Shown: positions 29,944-41,655 of the stretch, one piece after another
Position numbering within the stretch: position 1 is the first letter of the stretch
Layout of the letters: the number at the start of each line of letters is the position of its first letter
NCBI RefSeq assembly: GCF_000219625.1
Contig: NC_018210.1
Coordinates: 310,001-374,000, forward strand
From: Zymoseptoria tritici IPO323
Taxonomy: Eukaryota > Ascomycota > Dothideomycetes > Mycosphaerellales > Mycosphaerellaceae
Reading direction: 5' to 3'
Length of the DNA: 64,000 nucleotides
Notes under the pieces: generated by a model
Database searches by the model: none
Told to the model about the DNA's origin: nothing
The model's input: only the letters and a program-made list of their open reading frames with translations
Program-made: the position numbers and the translations under genes

Positions 29944-31491
29944 ATGGCAGCACAGATCACAAATTTGGTATGTTCAGACGTTAAGGGACCTCAACACTTA
30001 GAGTCGACATCGGAAGAGAGTTGACAACCGCGAAAGCTTTCGTCACGAAGCACAACAGAACCGCCACGACACCGATCTCTGGGAGAGATTCCTTCACTCT
30101 TTCCCGATGTCCCGATCAACTCCGCCTTTCTCTCCCTCTTCATTCTCGGCGCGATTGCGCATTACGCTCTTTTCCACTACAACCTGAGGAGATCACTGAA
30201 ATTCCTGTTCAGCGCTGCGACATCCGCCTTTTGCATAACCCGGATCATCGCAACGATTCTACGTATGGCGTGGGCAGGCAGTCCGGATCGCATCACCCTC
30301 GCCATCGCCACAGAGATCTTCATCTACGCTGGTAGTGCCATTCTCATCATCACCAACCTCTTCTGGACTGTTCGCTTCGTTCGTGCACAACATCCACACT
30401 TTGGTTGGTCGAAGTCATTCTCTTCCTGGCTCCCACTCTGGCTCGTCATTTGCAGCATCGCTCTTCTCTGCCTAATGGTCAGCATTCCCGCTGAAGCCTA
30501 TCTTCTGGACCCACACGCTCAAAAAGCCGCCCGACAACTCCAACTCTTCGGCGCCGCTATCTTCGCCGTCTCAGCCCTCCTCCCGATCCTAATCCTAACC
30601 ATTTCCGCCATCGCAAAGACGCACCCTAGCCTCAAAGACCTGCCATCCGACCACTTCGGTCAAAGCACTCTAACCCACAAATTGCTCCTCATCCTCACCA
30701 CCTCAATCCTCCTCTCCATCGGCGCCGTCTTCCGCGCCGCCACAATCTTCATCGACCCACCCTCGACCTCTACATCAACACCCTGGTACCTCACCCGCGC
30801 GCCCTTCTACATCTTCAACTTCACCCTCGACTTCCTCCTCACCACCCTCTTCCTCCTCCTCCGCGTGGACAAACACCTCCTCATCCCCAACGCCGCCCAC
30901 GGCCCCATGTCCTACGGCGTAGCCTTCCTCTTCCCTTCCCGCCCCTCCCACGAAAGTCACTACGCAACTTCCACCCTCCCGCCTCCCAGTCCCGCCAGCA
31001 CATGGCGCGGTTCCCTGCGGAATTACATGACCGACAGCAACACCTCCCACCCCTCCCACCTCAGAGCTCCCATCACCCGTCTGCAAACTCCCGAATTCGA
31101 CGTTCCGCGCCATCCAGAAATGATCCACAAGAAATCCAAGTCGGCCTTCATACCCCGTCGCTTCAGTCGCGGCACATCATTCTCGAACTCCTCCGTGACC
31201 GCCATCGCGCCGCCGAGCCGGAGGAAGGACTCAGCGTACGATGCGGGTGGAGGTGGGAGTCGGGGTATCACACCGGATGTGGAGGATATGCGCAACTTTC
31301 CGCTGGCGATTAAAAGCGTTGACTTGAAGAGGGCGACGGCCGGGGCGTTGAAGCAGGCCGCGGGTCGTGGTGGTATAAGGGCGGGACTTCAGCCGCCGGC
31401 GAGGTGGCAGGAACGGTTTGCAAAGGAGAGGAGGCCGAGTTCGGAGTACTCGTGTCGGACGAATTTGCAGGCTTATACGCCGAGGGTTTGA
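29944..31491 (+). CDS. Seven-helix membrane protein, DUF3112-type fungal GPCR-like family
   Basis: A 24-bp first exon (29944-29967, eight codons) plus 30088-31491 gives 475 aa. The 120-bp intron starts GTATGT; its 3' site was chosen to keep the frame. Residues ~20-230 contain seven hydrophobic helices, beginning PDVPINSAFLSLFILGAIAH and including NLRRSLKFLFS, CITRIIATILRMAWA and VRAQHPHFGWSK. These are conserved in an uncharacterised euascomycete family resembling G-protein-coupled receptors. Residues ~235-475 are a Ser/Pro/Arg-rich cytosolic tail with RRFSRGTSFSNSS and similar phosphorylatable stretches. Ligand and signalling role are unknown. The first exon is less certain than the rest. 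Confidence 0.75.
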
Positions 31492-31640
31492 AGGGAGAAT
31501 GTCAGGAAGGAAAGTACTGAGTCTTCTGGGATTTGTGTGGTGAGTGGGAGTTTCAGCGATTGTCAGCGACTTCCAAGCGGCCTGGCCAGGCTTGCAAATA
31601 TTCACGATCTCTTTTCCTCTTTCCCACGCTTTGCGTCCAT

Positions 31641-31756
31641 GAGCTCAGACATTCCCAACCTTCGACGGTCCTCCCGCAGCAGCTGACATTCCAGATAGGA
31701 GACCGTCAACGCCACACAAGCAAGCCATCGAGATTTCCAAGTCATCAGCGCCCATC
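31641..31756 (+). repeat. Dispersed ~115-bp repeat, copy R1
   Basis: Begins GAGCTCAGACAT and shares CCGCAGCAG, CGTCAACGCC.CACAAGC and the end CAAGTCATCAGCGC with R3 in the same order. Confidence 0.6.
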
Positions 31757-32302
31757 GTGACGTTTCTCATAACTTTCGTGTGAACACACTGTAGTGGGAG
31801 AAAAGGAGGAAGAGGTGGACTGCAAATAGTGGAACAATCTATGCCATGCAGGGCTGGGCATGTCTTCAAAATATGGCAAGCTGGTGATTTCGACTGGATT
31901 ACGGCGCCGATGGCGTGTGGTGTTTTCGCGGGCAACACCAGGGCGTTTGGCCAATACCTGTTCCGTCGTTTAGCGGACGAGTGTCATAAACGCCAGTAAG
32001 CTTGAAAATGGTTGAATGCGAGCAGATTCCTGCATCAGTTGACAGATCTGATAGGCTCCGACAATGAAGTCAGTGGATGATGGCTCGAGAACCTGGAGTA
32101 CAAGTATGATCATGGTCACGGAGAAGGCTCCACGAAGAGAGAGCTCGGCGTCGTGAGGACGGACATTCATGTCGCCTGTAGGCATTGTCCGGCCCTTTCA
32201 ATCGCGGCTCTCGGAATAACCACTCATCAGCCGGCCGGCATCTCTGAAGAGCAGCGCAAATCGATTCGAGACCCACGAGCGAAGAACATCCTGCGCGCAG
32301 AG

Positions 32303-32412
32303 TGAGCTCAGACGTGGTCTTTCCTCGAAACAACAACCCTCCCGCGGTAGCCGACCTACCAGAAAGTACATCTGCGCGGCTGCGCCGCACAAAGCTGTGT
32401 CGGTATCGCCAA
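32303..32412 (+). repeat. Dispersed ~115-bp repeat, copy R2
   Basis: The most diverged copy. It keeps GAGCTCAGACGTGG, AGCCGACCTACC and GCGCCGCACAAAGCTG in the same order and spacing as R3. Confidence 0.5.
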
Positions 32413-33369
32413 GCCATTAGCAGTTATGTGTTAGACATATAAATCACAATAGCTTTCGTTCATCCGTGGAGAGGAAGAGTGAAAGAGAACAGGGCGAACA
32501 GGGCGAAGAGGAGTGGTCTTGGGTAGTAATCGAGGAAAAGCGGTGACGTGGTTCGGTGGAGAAATCTGGCGGTGACGACATGCGAAATGGAGCTCTACCT
32601 TGGCTCGAGGCGAGCCAGTCCCAAGAGTATGGTCCACTGCAAGAGTTCGGTATGTTGGGTTGTTCTGGACGAACCGGCAGGGCGACGTATCCGTAAGCTC
32701 GGAAGTGGATCGATTTCGACGCGGGCTCCTACTTTCTCTGCGCCGAGCAGATTGGCGGTCAAGATGGCGAGAGAGAGTGCATGAACATGAACTCAGTCTT
32801 GCTGTCATTTCAATGTGGCCGAGTCGAGAATGGGAAAAGGCGGAGGTGAGCGTGTTCGCGAAATGGATGGCACAATTTGCCGCTCTTCGTCTCCTCAACC
32901 AAACGCGGTCCAGTAATTGTCGTCGGATGACGAAGAAAGATGCAGAATTTTTTCCCGTGAGAGCTGCCAGTTGTCCGTTTGCTTGCGGAATTTTCGCTGT
33001 TGAGCTGCCATCAACCACTCACTGCACTTGATCGTCAACACGCTCGTCAGACACCGGAGGAGCTTCCACACTCGCTGACTCTCATCTCCTTCGCGCCTCG
33101 CGCAGCGCTCCAGGCGGAAGAAGATGAATCTCAGGATCGTTCGAGAGTGCGGAAATTGCTGATTATTCGGAGAGCGATGTCGATATTGTGAGCGCTCATC
33201 GCGGATCTTGGAATCTTCACTCTCCAGCGGCATGCGGAGCCCTTCGATCCTCTCTTTCGCATCGACAATAAGGTCAGCATCGGCTGTCCAGCAGTTTTGC
33301 GCAACAAGAGATCAGGACACTGTTCATGGCCTCCGGAGACCAGCGAAAAGGAATTCAGCGTCGCACTGT

Positions 33370-33480
33370 GAGCTCAGACATGGAATCTCTCCGAAGCAGC
33401 TTCCCGCAGCAGCCGACGCACGCATGGTACGTCCAACGCCGCACAAAGCTGATCGATGTCTCCAGGTCATCAGCGCTCAT
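33370..33480 (+). repeat. Dispersed ~115-bp repeat, copy R3
   Basis: Begins GAGCTCAGACATGG, continues CCCGCAGCAGCCGAC and CAACGCCGCACAAAGCTG, and ends CCAGGTCATCAGCGC. It is the only copy open on both strands across its length. Confidence 0.6.
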
Positions 33481-35114
33481 CCATGATACACCAACAACCA
33501 CGCAAGGCATACAAATCTTTGGAGAGCAGAAATGTCGAAAGGCGAGATGTTCGAAGATGGTCTGATGGAAAGTTCGGGCTTGGCAAAAGTTCCGGCCCGA
33601 TCGACGCCGAACTTGCTCGCCGTGCTTGCCCCTTCCACAACGCCTGCTCCTCCTGCTCTTGCTGCCAGCCCACGCCGTATATGCTGAACAGAGTAAGTAC
33701 CTTACCTGCTCCTCTTGGGGATATAGTCTTGTTGATTTGCGGCTGTTTCCATCTCCGGGCATTTGGTCGATGTTAACAAATTGTGAGTCGCACCACATTT
33801 CTTTGATTCTAATGATGATACACCACCAACCAAAACCGTAATTAAGTCCTGCAGGTCTCTTGCTTGCATGAGGCCGCTGCTGAAAACGTTGACAAATCTT
33901 TCAACTGAACAAAAATGACCGACGTAGCGGACGAGGAATCATGAATCGGGCTTTACAATCACCTATTCGGCGTACTGCTCACATGAATCTCGTCTGGTAT
34001 ACACACACAGACACACAGAAAAGCCGCACTTTGAAAAGATTTTCTGATCACAATTCAATACACACTTGATACATGACCATACAAGCTGAATACATGCTGG
34101 CTAACAATACCACAAGGACGATACCTTACAAACATTCTTTTTTTGTCTTCTCAATGTCCTGTTCAAGGTCGTCACCCCCTTTTGCCTGCCTCGCGACGAC
34201 CCCTTTTCCCTAATTTCCATGTTGTCACCTCCCATTTTGCAAATTCTCCCGCTAAAGCTAGCAGGCCTCACGCGACATGCCTTGAGTGTCCTCTCACACG
34301 TGTACCTTACTGTAACACGTGCAGATCACCGTCTCAACACATCTTGCATCACTCACCGAACGGCAGACCAGTTTCACGCGACAGAAACCACCGCAGCGAT
34401 GCTGCATTACTTTACACGCCTCACAGTGACCTTCACCCGTGATGAATGAACTGGGAAGCACTTCATCAGCCTTGGAAGCTCACTTTCTCAACACGCCGGG
34501 CACAGCCAGATCCATCACATACACCAGCTTCACTAGCATCGAACCCTCGATGATCAGAGTTATATGAAGCAGGAAACCTACACGTGCACTTCTGGAACGC
34601 GAAGAAGCATTGAGCGTTCGCGGCTTCGGCTTTCCCTACCAAGAGCCTTCGCGAGAATGAGACGGAAACGCCGGAACGCATATCAGAGCCGAACCCGAGC
34701 ATTTCCACTCCGCATTTCTGTCTGACACTGGCCTGCGCGTGGATGAAGAGTAGTGAAGGTACTTTCTCGACATCGACAAGTGACCGAAGTGTGGAGCCAT
34801 GCAGTCGAATGATGAGCGCAAAGCATTGCGGAAGAGATGGGAGGACTCGATCAGTCGCACGGGCTGCGCCGGTGATATTGAAGTGGTGTTCAAACCGAGC
34901 TCACACTCTGGGTCACAGCAGAGATGCAGGTGAAATTCGGATTGGAAGGCATGCAAAGCTTTCCAGTGCTTTGTATCGCAGCAATTTGATGTACATAGCA
35001 GTTCCACCTGCTGAGTAGTCTCGTAACTATACTCCATCCCTGTGCTATCCAAGCTTTGTATCATGCCATGTCAATCTGTGCTCGCGACTTTGCCCTCGAT
35101 CGGAGATGCCAGAA

Positions 35115-36648
35115 TCAGGTGGTATCCATCTCATCGTTGTCCTCACTGGGCTCCATCTTCATATTCGCATCCGAACCTTCATCGACGTCCTCCACCTTCA
35201 TCGTCCCATCCATTTCCGCATCGAACGGCTCCACTTTCGGCTTCACATCTGGCTCTTCATCATCCTCATCATAGCCCGTTGGCCTCTGATATACGACTCT
35301 CTGCTTCTTTCCATCGACTCCCGCCGGCTCCATCTCTCCGGCGTACACATCATTGTCCGTGAAGTGAACACTCTTCCTCTTTGACTGGCTCCTCAGGGAT
35401 CTGCCTTCTGGGGCTGCCGCTTGCGGGTCGACTTGCATTGGATCTGGTCTCACCTCCTCTCGCAAAGACTTCCACGTAGCGAGGTATGAACTCCACTTCT
35501 CCGACTCCATGTTCTCCAGCACTTCCGCCGCCAATGACGCGAACGCTTCCTTCCACGGCCACGCAGTACGCTTGAATCCCGGCTGCAGGACAACCTCGCA
35601 GTAATCGCCAAAAGCCTGAAGAACATGCGGATCGAGGTCCTCACGATCTTGACGGACGATGAGAGTGTCAGGCACCTGCCCTCCTTGCCAGTGCCGTGGT
35701 GTCAGTCCGAAGTTCATTTGGTGGGGTCCGTCGGGATCGCAGGATGTCATCATGGCGGTCAGCGTCGAATTGCTGTGGCTGGGATCTGCAGGACGATGAA
35801 GTTCTCCGATGAACTTCGGAGTCTTCCTATCTTTGCGGAGCAGGAGTGGCATTCCGATATTCTGATAAGCCAGGTTAACAAAGCACAATATCATCCGAAG
35901 ATGGAGCGTTACTGACCTCTGAGATGCCGCACACTTCCGCACCATGTTCGACTTCGAAGATCGGATGCATTCTCGGCACCATGATGGTCTCGATCTTTGC
36001 CTCCGACTGCTCGCTACTGCAGTGCATCATTGCGCCTTGGACTTTGGTTCCCGTACGAAGCTCGTGCGCGGTGCTGGTGTTTCCGTGATAGATGAGCCAG
36101 GCCACAAGATCGGTGTACTGATGGAGGTCCATGTCCCCAATTCCAGCGATGTCTGAGAAATCCTCGTTCATCTTTGTACTGAACGCAAAAATGGGACCTC
36201 GCCAAGCCCTCATGGTCTTTCGATTTGTTGCCGCGATGACAGCAGGATTTTGATCGTCGTAATCGTACATGAAATTGTCGTCGTACATCATTGTGATGGA
36301 TGTGTCGAGCTTGGCGTGAATGATTCTGTTCTCGTTGAACGCAAACATCGAGGGCGTCAGATTGCCGCCCAATATTGACTTCCAGTCAGGCCATTCCGAA
36401 GGCTCTCCTGGCTCGCCAATGTCTTTCACGGCAAGCCACCTGAACTCAGGCTTCGCTCCAGCACGGTCTGAGAAGAAGACGACACGTCGCATCTCCGGCG
36501 ATGGCCGCTCCTGGAAGGACTGGAAGGACTTGCACAGGTGACGATGAATCTGCCAGTCAGCTTGCTGGCAGACAGCTGAGCAGTATCTCGAATTCTTGCA
36601 CCCGAGGCAGACGAGAGTGCCAGGATCGTGGCAAGATGGGCACCGCAT
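35115..36648 (-). CDS. MYND-type zinc-finger protein
   Basis: Exons 35917-36648 and 35115-35861 with a 55-bp intron (GTCAGT...TATCAG) give 492 aa. The ATG at 36648 places the MYND finger right at the N-terminus: CPSCHDPGTLVCLGC-KNSRYCSAVCQQADWQIHRHLC has the expected CxxC/CxxC/YCSxxCQxxxW/HxxxC spacing. MYND fingers bind proline-rich partners and often occur in regulators and SET-domain proteins, but no SET domain is present. The middle (about residues 60-260) is conserved-looking but unassigned. The C-terminal 90 residues are strongly acidic, with a basic RSQSKRKS stretch that could be a nuclear signal. A nuclear protein-interaction role is plausible but the function is unknown. An open extension upstream to 36891 is judged leader sequence. 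Confidence 0.82.
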
Positions 36649-37294
36649 TTTCGAAGTCGTCGTGTTTGTTGTGGATGGTGAAGAAGATGGAATTCGAATG
36701 TGTCCGAAACCAAACAAAACACCTGCGCGGCGCATATGGCTTGGCACGGGATCAGGTCCGCACGTGCAGCTGATCCCGATGCAGACAGTCCCAAAGCAGA
36801 TGCGCAAGAGATGAATTCCGTGGAAGGCGACACCGAGCGAGGCCACTGGAGCGAACGCGAGTGAGGTGAGGACTTGATGGTGTTTTTTCAAGGCTGCAGC
36901 CGCCCACGGGCCAGGCAGGGCTTTTCGAAGTGATAGTCAATCCTCCAGACTATCCGATCCGAGAGACTGACGTTTGAGCCTGCCTATAGCAGGTGGTAGC
37001 TCTGAGGAGATGGAATGGAGTGAAGGCGGCGAGAGACATGAGATGCAGCTTGAACAGTGACATGATCCGCACATGCAGTCTGCGCTGAAGGGCGTCCGGT
37101 CTTTGAGGCCATTTCGGCGGTACAGGCCTTCCAGGAAACAGAGTGGGCCATCGTTGTGGACACCCAGATCTATTCTTCGGGCGCTGGGACATAATAGGTG
37201 GCCCAGCATGCATCCCCGATTGGCACGGACTGCCGACTCGTCTTTCGGCCTACTCATCGTCGGAATTCTAGTCCTCATTGCCCTCGTGTTAACT
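36649..37294. other. Intergenic region between MYND gene and F-box array
   Basis: 646 bp: promoter of the MYND gene and 3' flank of F-box gene 1. The overlapping open frames are shadows of the F-box gene. No other feature was recognised. Confidence 0.45.
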
Positions 37295-38728
37295 TCATGC
37301 GTCCCAAGGCTCATCTTCATCGTCGCTCTCATGCTCCGTCTCGGTCCCATCGTCTTCATCACTGTCCTGAGACTCAAGCAGTGTAGGCTTCGGCGGGCAC
37401 CGCTCTCCACCATCAATAATATATCTACAAATCTGGCGGCCATACTTCTTATCCTGCGGGCGAAACAAATCTCCGAAGCTATAGAAGAGTTCAAAGTTGT
37501 GGCCGAGATTTCCACGTAATGCAAACCTCCGAAGCATGGAGAGCTTTCCTGCGAACGAGGCGAGAGTGTCCGGCCAATTGGCTTCGTCTCCGAACAGATG
37601 CCCGCCTCCCAAGCAAACATCCTGCAGTGTCGACTTGTGTCGCAGCAACAAGTCTTTGAGGTAATCCGGGCTTGTTTGAAAGTTGGTCAACCGGAGGTGG
37701 GTCAATCGTGGCCAAATAATGTCTCCCAAGATATCTGTTAGTTTTACGTTTCGCGCAGTGCTGATGTCGACGGGTAATTCGAATTCCAGTCGCTCTAGCC
37801 GCGTTGTAGCCCTTAAAAGGGAGACACAATTGTCGGTATTCTCGAAGCCATCCAGCATGGCTCTATAGGCGTCCTCCACCACGTCGGCATCCTTATCAAA
37901 TTCCGGATTGAATGCCCATTGCAGTGTTTCCAGTTCGGCGAAGAAGGCCTTCAATGGTTCTATAATAGACTCATGCATAAAGACGGCATAGGACACGTCT
38001 CCCAGACAAAGCACTGTGGGCTTGAAACCGACCTCGTACGCGGCCATCGCGAGCTGAATCATAGCATCGAGTCCGGATGTACGCAGCTCGAGATCGCTTC
38101 GAGGAACTAGCATTCCCGATCGAAAGCCTTTGTTCCGACCTGCAGTAGTATCTCTCATGGAGTCGTTCATTGTCAGGTCGACCCTCTCGACTTTGGTGCA
38201 GCGACTAAAGATTTCGCGTAGGCAGTTCCGAAGAGACCGGTCGTACATGATTTCTTCGGCTTCGGAAGTAAGTCGGAGCGCTTGGGCATAGCGATATTCA
38301 ATTTTCTCCACGAGAGAGTCAGGGTGCTCTTCCCGAACGTCACTTAAGATCAACCTCCCAATCAACTGATTTTGTTGCTCCTCGGTAAGCTGTATCTCCT
38401 CCTCGCGGACATAGGCTTCGACCTCCGACGCGGGATACCCACCCTCGATTAGGTCTTTGACTTCCTCGTGCCATGTCGAGAATGACATCCTCCTGGGGCG
38501 ATCTGCTTGGATGCACAATGTCCGGGCTGTGTTTGAGAAGACGGAATGTGCGGCGACCTCTTTGCATGTCTCGAGGCTGTCGCGATTCATAAAGACTACA
38601 ATCTCTGGAAACAGGTGCCCATCCGCTACACTTCGTATTTTCCGACATGTCAATCGCAAGTTCTTGATCTCCCGCGGTCCGCACAAGTCACAGATCAGAT
38701 CGAGGATTTCGACAGGAAGATCGTCCAT
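37295..38728 (-). CDS. F-box protein, tandem array member 1
   Basis: Single exon, 477 aa, from ATG 38728 so that the F-box is N-terminal: MDDLPVEILDLICDLCGPRE then IKNLRLTCRKIRSVADGHLF. F-boxes recruit Skp1 in SCF ubiquitin ligases. The remainder is an LRR-like substrate-binding region shared with three neighbours: PEIVVFMNRDSLETCKEVAA, TARTLCIQADRPRR, SEAEEIMYDRSLRNCLREIF, GFKPTVLCLGDVSYAVFM, WPRLTHLRLTNFQTSPDYLK, LLLRHKSTLQDVCLGGG and LASFAGKLSMLRRFALRGN. The C-terminus is acidic (ESDDEDEPWDA). Substrate unknown. An open in-frame leader to 38845 is probably untranslated. Confidence 0.82.
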   Translation of the reverse strand: MDDLPVEILDLICDLCGPREIKNLRLTCRKIRSVADGHLFPEIVVFMNRDSLETCKEVAAHSVFSNTARTLCIQADRPRRMSFSTWHEEVKDLIEGGYPASEVEAYVREEEIQLTEEQQNQLIGRLILSDVREEHPDSLVEKIEYRYAQALRLTSEAEEIMYDRSLRNCLREIFSRCTKVERVDLTMNDSMRDTTAGRNKGFRSGMLVPRSDLELRTSGLDAMIQLAMAAYEVGFKPTVLCLGDVSYAVFMHESIIEPLKAFFAELETLQWAFNPEFDKDADVVEDAYRAMLDGFENTDNCVSLLRATTRLERLEFELPVDISTARNVKLTDILGDIIWPRLTHLRLTNFQTSPDYLKDLLLRHKSTLQDVCLGGGHLFGDEANWPDTLASFAGKLSMLRRFALRGNLGHNFELFYSFGDLFRPQDKKYGRQICRYIIDGGERCPPKPTLLESQDSDEDDGTETEHESDDEDEPWDA

Positions 38729-39513
38729 GGTAATCCTGGTACAGCAGTCCGTAGTACTCCGACAAGAATGTGTGCGAAATTTGACGGCGAGGCTCAATGT
38801 AAATCTTGGGTAGTCGATGGTATTGCGATGAGCACGAATAGGCAAGCGAATGGGCCAAGGAAATTGATGATGGTGAAAAGGCGAACGTGAGATTTGAGGA
38901 CGCGAGGACTTCTCGACCCCCCATGCAGCATCAAATCAAATTCAAAACAAGGGACCCCTGTTCAAAGCGAAGCAATCATCTTGCCGATTCCATCTCCACG
39001 TTGCTGTTGTACCGTTCGGTCGATCGGGGCCGGAAGGAGAGAGGCGGCAGTCCGATCCAGCTCTCACGGAAGCAGAAGCCGTGAGCACCTGTATGACTGC
39101 TGATCCTGACGTTTCAGACGTCGTTCTCGTCATGTGTTGATGCCTTGATATTTGCCCAATCCTCTGGCTTCGTCCACCGCAGCAGACTCGAGCCAGCCCT
39201 ATAGATAAGAAGGAAGCTAGCAGTGGTGCTAAAGGGTGCTGTAGTGTGGAATGGAAGGAAGTCAGATCACGTCACGTGGTGGAAAGAGTGACTGAGCAGG
39301 AGGCAGATCTCGAGCTTGTTCTCTTCTTTCCCTGAGCTCGGTTCCAACACGCCGAGACGTCTGTATGTGGCATACAGACCCAAATAGCGCTGATTTGGGA
39401 CGAGAGCCAAGCGCAATGCATATTGGGTGAAAGCTTTCCAGGTCAAGTAGTTTGAAAGCGAAGGAGTGATCGTCGTGCACCTGCTTGGAGTGTGACAGCC
39501 TTGTCACTGGCCT
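38729..39513. other. Spacer between F-box genes 1 and 2
   Basis: 785 bp, promoter of gene 1 and 3' flank of gene 2. No additional gene or repeat was recognised. Confidence 0.45.
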
Positions 39514-40986
39514 TCAGACATCCGGATCGACGTTCTCCTCGTTCTCAGCATCATCACCAACAGCCGACTGAAGCACGTCGTCCTCGTCATCATCAGACCA
39601 GCCATCACTTTCCTCCCGTTCTGGAACTTCCGGCAGCTGGTCTCCTCCAGCGATCAGGAATTCAGAGATAGCTCTGCCGTATCTGTTATTTGCATTGCGC
39701 TCCAAGTCACCGAAATCGTAGAACTCTGTCCAGTTGGTATTAAACTTCCGTCGCAAGTCAAATGCCTGGACCTTGGGAAGTTTGCCAGCGAAGGAGAGGA
39801 AGCAGTCTGGCCACAGGTCTTGCGAGTCTTCTTCGTGCTCGAGGAGGCGTACTTCTCCGACGCACACGCTTGTCAGTGTGTCCTTGTGGCGTAGTAGGAA
39901 ACCGCTCAAATCAGCAGCCGTCGTGTCGAAATTGAAAAGTTGAACGTGCGCAAGCAGCGGCCACGTTACATTGCCGACGACCCGCGCCAGCATGATGAGC
40001 TCGTCAGCCCCGTCACTATAGGGCAGCTCCAAATCAAGCTTTCTCAGCTTGGGTGCACCCTCCAGAAGAGAGACGAATTTGCCGGATCGTTCGAAGTCCT
40101 GCACCATTTCATCGAATCCCTCCGGATCAATTTCGTCGTCATCAAGGAACGGAACGGCGAACTTCCATGTCAATTCCTCAAGGTCCGTAGAGAGAATTTT
40201 CAGCTGGTCCGAGAGAGCTTTGCTCATAAATGCGTAGTGCGAGACATCCCCAAGCTTCAGAACCCTGGGTCTGAAGTCAACGGCGAGCGCAGCCGATACC
40301 AGCTGAGTCAGGGCATCGACACCGGAAGTAGCCGAGTCAATGTCGCCAAATACACTAGCCCCACTTCGTTGAAATGCCTTGTTCTCTTTAAGAGTGCCAC
40401 GCCGGATAGAGTTGGCGAGCGTGATCTCCACGGAATCTACATTCGGGCATCGTGTAAAGATATCCCGAAGGCAAGTCGATAGAGAGTGGTCGTAGAAGAT
40501 CTCTTCGGCTTCTGATGTTATGCGAAGGACCTTTGCGTAGAGACTCTCAGATTGCTCCTTGGACCATGTGGCAACCTCTACGCTGGCTTTTGCCTGAAGT
40601 TCTTGGACCAACGCAAGCATGGCGGCATGTCGATCTCCTTTCTTGATCCCACTTTGCGATGCGTAGACAACTTCGGATGCGGTCTTTATGCTTTCCATGT
40701 CAACAAAATCGCGTTTCCGTTCGGCCTCCCAGTCACTGAAAGTAGTCCTTCGGGGACGATCTGCTTGTATCCACAGGTTCCGAGCTGTCCTGGAGAACAC
40801 TGGGTGTGCGGCTACTCTTTTGCAAGATTCGACGCTTTCTCGGTTCATGAATACCACAATCTCTGGAAACAGGTATTCGTTCGCAGCCTTCAATGTGGTG
40901 CGGCTGACAAGGCGAAGACTTTTGAGTTCCGGTTTGTTGCAGTGACTGCAAATGATTCCCAGCAGCTCGTCTGGTAGGTTTTCCAT
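39514..40986 (-). CDS. F-box protein, tandem array member 2
   Basis: Single exon, 490 aa. The F-box is MENLPDELLGIICSHCNKPE with LKSLRLVSRTTLKAANEYLF. It is collinear with its neighbours: PEIVVFMNRESVESCKRVAA, HPVFSRTARNLWIQADRPRR, ITSEAEEIFYDHSLSTCLRD, SGVDALTQLVSAALAVDFRP, LKLGDVSHYAFM, WPLLAHVQLFNFDT, LLRHKDTLTSVCVGEVRLL, FAGKLPKVQAF and FGDLERNANNRYGRAISEFL. The last ~40 residues are acidic (DGWSDDDEDDVLQSA). It would act as a substrate adaptor in an SCF ligase, with unknown target. By eye it is clearly homologous to genes 1, 3 and 4 but well diverged, so the duplications are not recent. Confidence 0.85.
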   Translation of the reverse strand: MENLPDELLGIICSHCNKPELKSLRLVSRTTLKAANEYLFPEIVVFMNRESVESCKRVAAHPVFSRTARNLWIQADRPRRTTFSDWEAERKRDFVDMESIKTASEVVYASQSGIKKGDRHAAMLALVQELQAKASVEVATWSKEQSESLYAKVLRITSEAEEIFYDHSLSTCLRDIFTRCPNVDSVEITLANSIRRGTLKENKAFQRSGASVFGDIDSATSGVDALTQLVSAALAVDFRPRVLKLGDVSHYAFMSKALSDQLKILSTDLEELTWKFAVPFLDDDEIDPEGFDEMVQDFERSGKFVSLLEGAPKLRKLDLELPYSDGADELIMLARVVGNVTWPLLAHVQLFNFDTTAADLSGFLLRHKDTLTSVCVGEVRLLEHEEDSQDLWPDCFLSFAGKLPKVQAFDLRRKFNTNWTEFYDFGDLERNANNRYGRAISEFLIAGGDQLPEVPEREESDGWSDDDEDDVLQSAVGDDAENEENVDPDV

Positions 40987-41639
40987 ACTGGACGAGCCTG
41001 CTTCCTTGCACGGGTGTGTTCAATGCGTGGGAGCTCTGCAGATTGTGATGGCGAACAAAGATTGGAGGCCGGCGAAGAGAGGACGCGAAGTCGTGAAGTC
41101 GCGAAGCCGGAGTCGACTCCGAACTCAATTGTGACGCGGATCCCTTCCCAGAACGACCATCTCTTTTGACCTCACTTGAGAATCTCATCTCTTTCCTCAG
41201 CTGGCCCATCAATCTTTGAGAAATATATCAAGATCGGGCCGCCGGTGCGAAAGCTCTTGCCGAGATCCATATATGCTTGAAGCAGCATCGCAATCCATGA
41301 TCCGCCTCGTGCTTTGGGTGAGGAGCGAACTCGGAAAGACTCCTCTTGTGGGATGAGAGGCCGCTGTCCACTCCTGCTGCTTCAACCTCTGGCAAACAGA
41401 AGCGGTGTGCAGCTGTTTCTGGTGCCTTTTGTTCCTTTATCCGAGAGCTCATGCACAGGAAATGCTTGACGAGCAAGAAAACGAACGGACGGAGCAGACG
41501 GAGTATCACAGAGTAAATCACGGAGTAAATCGCGGACTAGAGAGTGGTATGCCGATGGATCATATACACCCGGCCGGTCACATTCGAGAACGATGCAGGT
41601 TCTTTCCGGACGCCGACATGCATGGCATGATGTTTTGAC
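40987..41639. other. Divergent intergenic region (F-box gene 2 and ERS1-like pseudogene)
   Basis: 653 bp holding the promoter of F-box gene 2 and presumably that of the broken cystinosin-like gene. Nothing else was recognised. Confidence 0.45.
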
Positions 41640-41655
41640 ATGGATCTGGACCAGC

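Larger units (their letters stand above)
31492..35114. other. Gene-poor region with dispersed short repeats
   Basis: 3.6 kb without a supported gene. It contains three diverged copies of a ~115-bp sequence (31641-31756, 32303-32412, 33370-33480) and a short CA/CAGA run near 34001-34020. A small ATG-led frame at 33531-33687 (51 codons, MSKGEMFEDGLMESSGLAKV) and a 195-codon minus-strand frame at 32431-33018 lack recognisable similarity. It may be a decayed gene region or a non-coding transcription unit. Confidence 0.45.

Noticed and set aside
32431..33018. A 195-codon minus-strand frame
   Set aside because: Basic, Ser/Arg-rich translation typical of a shadow frame; no family similarity and no conservation with the nearby repeats.
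34001..34025. CA-rich stretch as a functional element
   Set aside because: A short, imperfect simple repeat of ordinary length; nothing links it to a gene.
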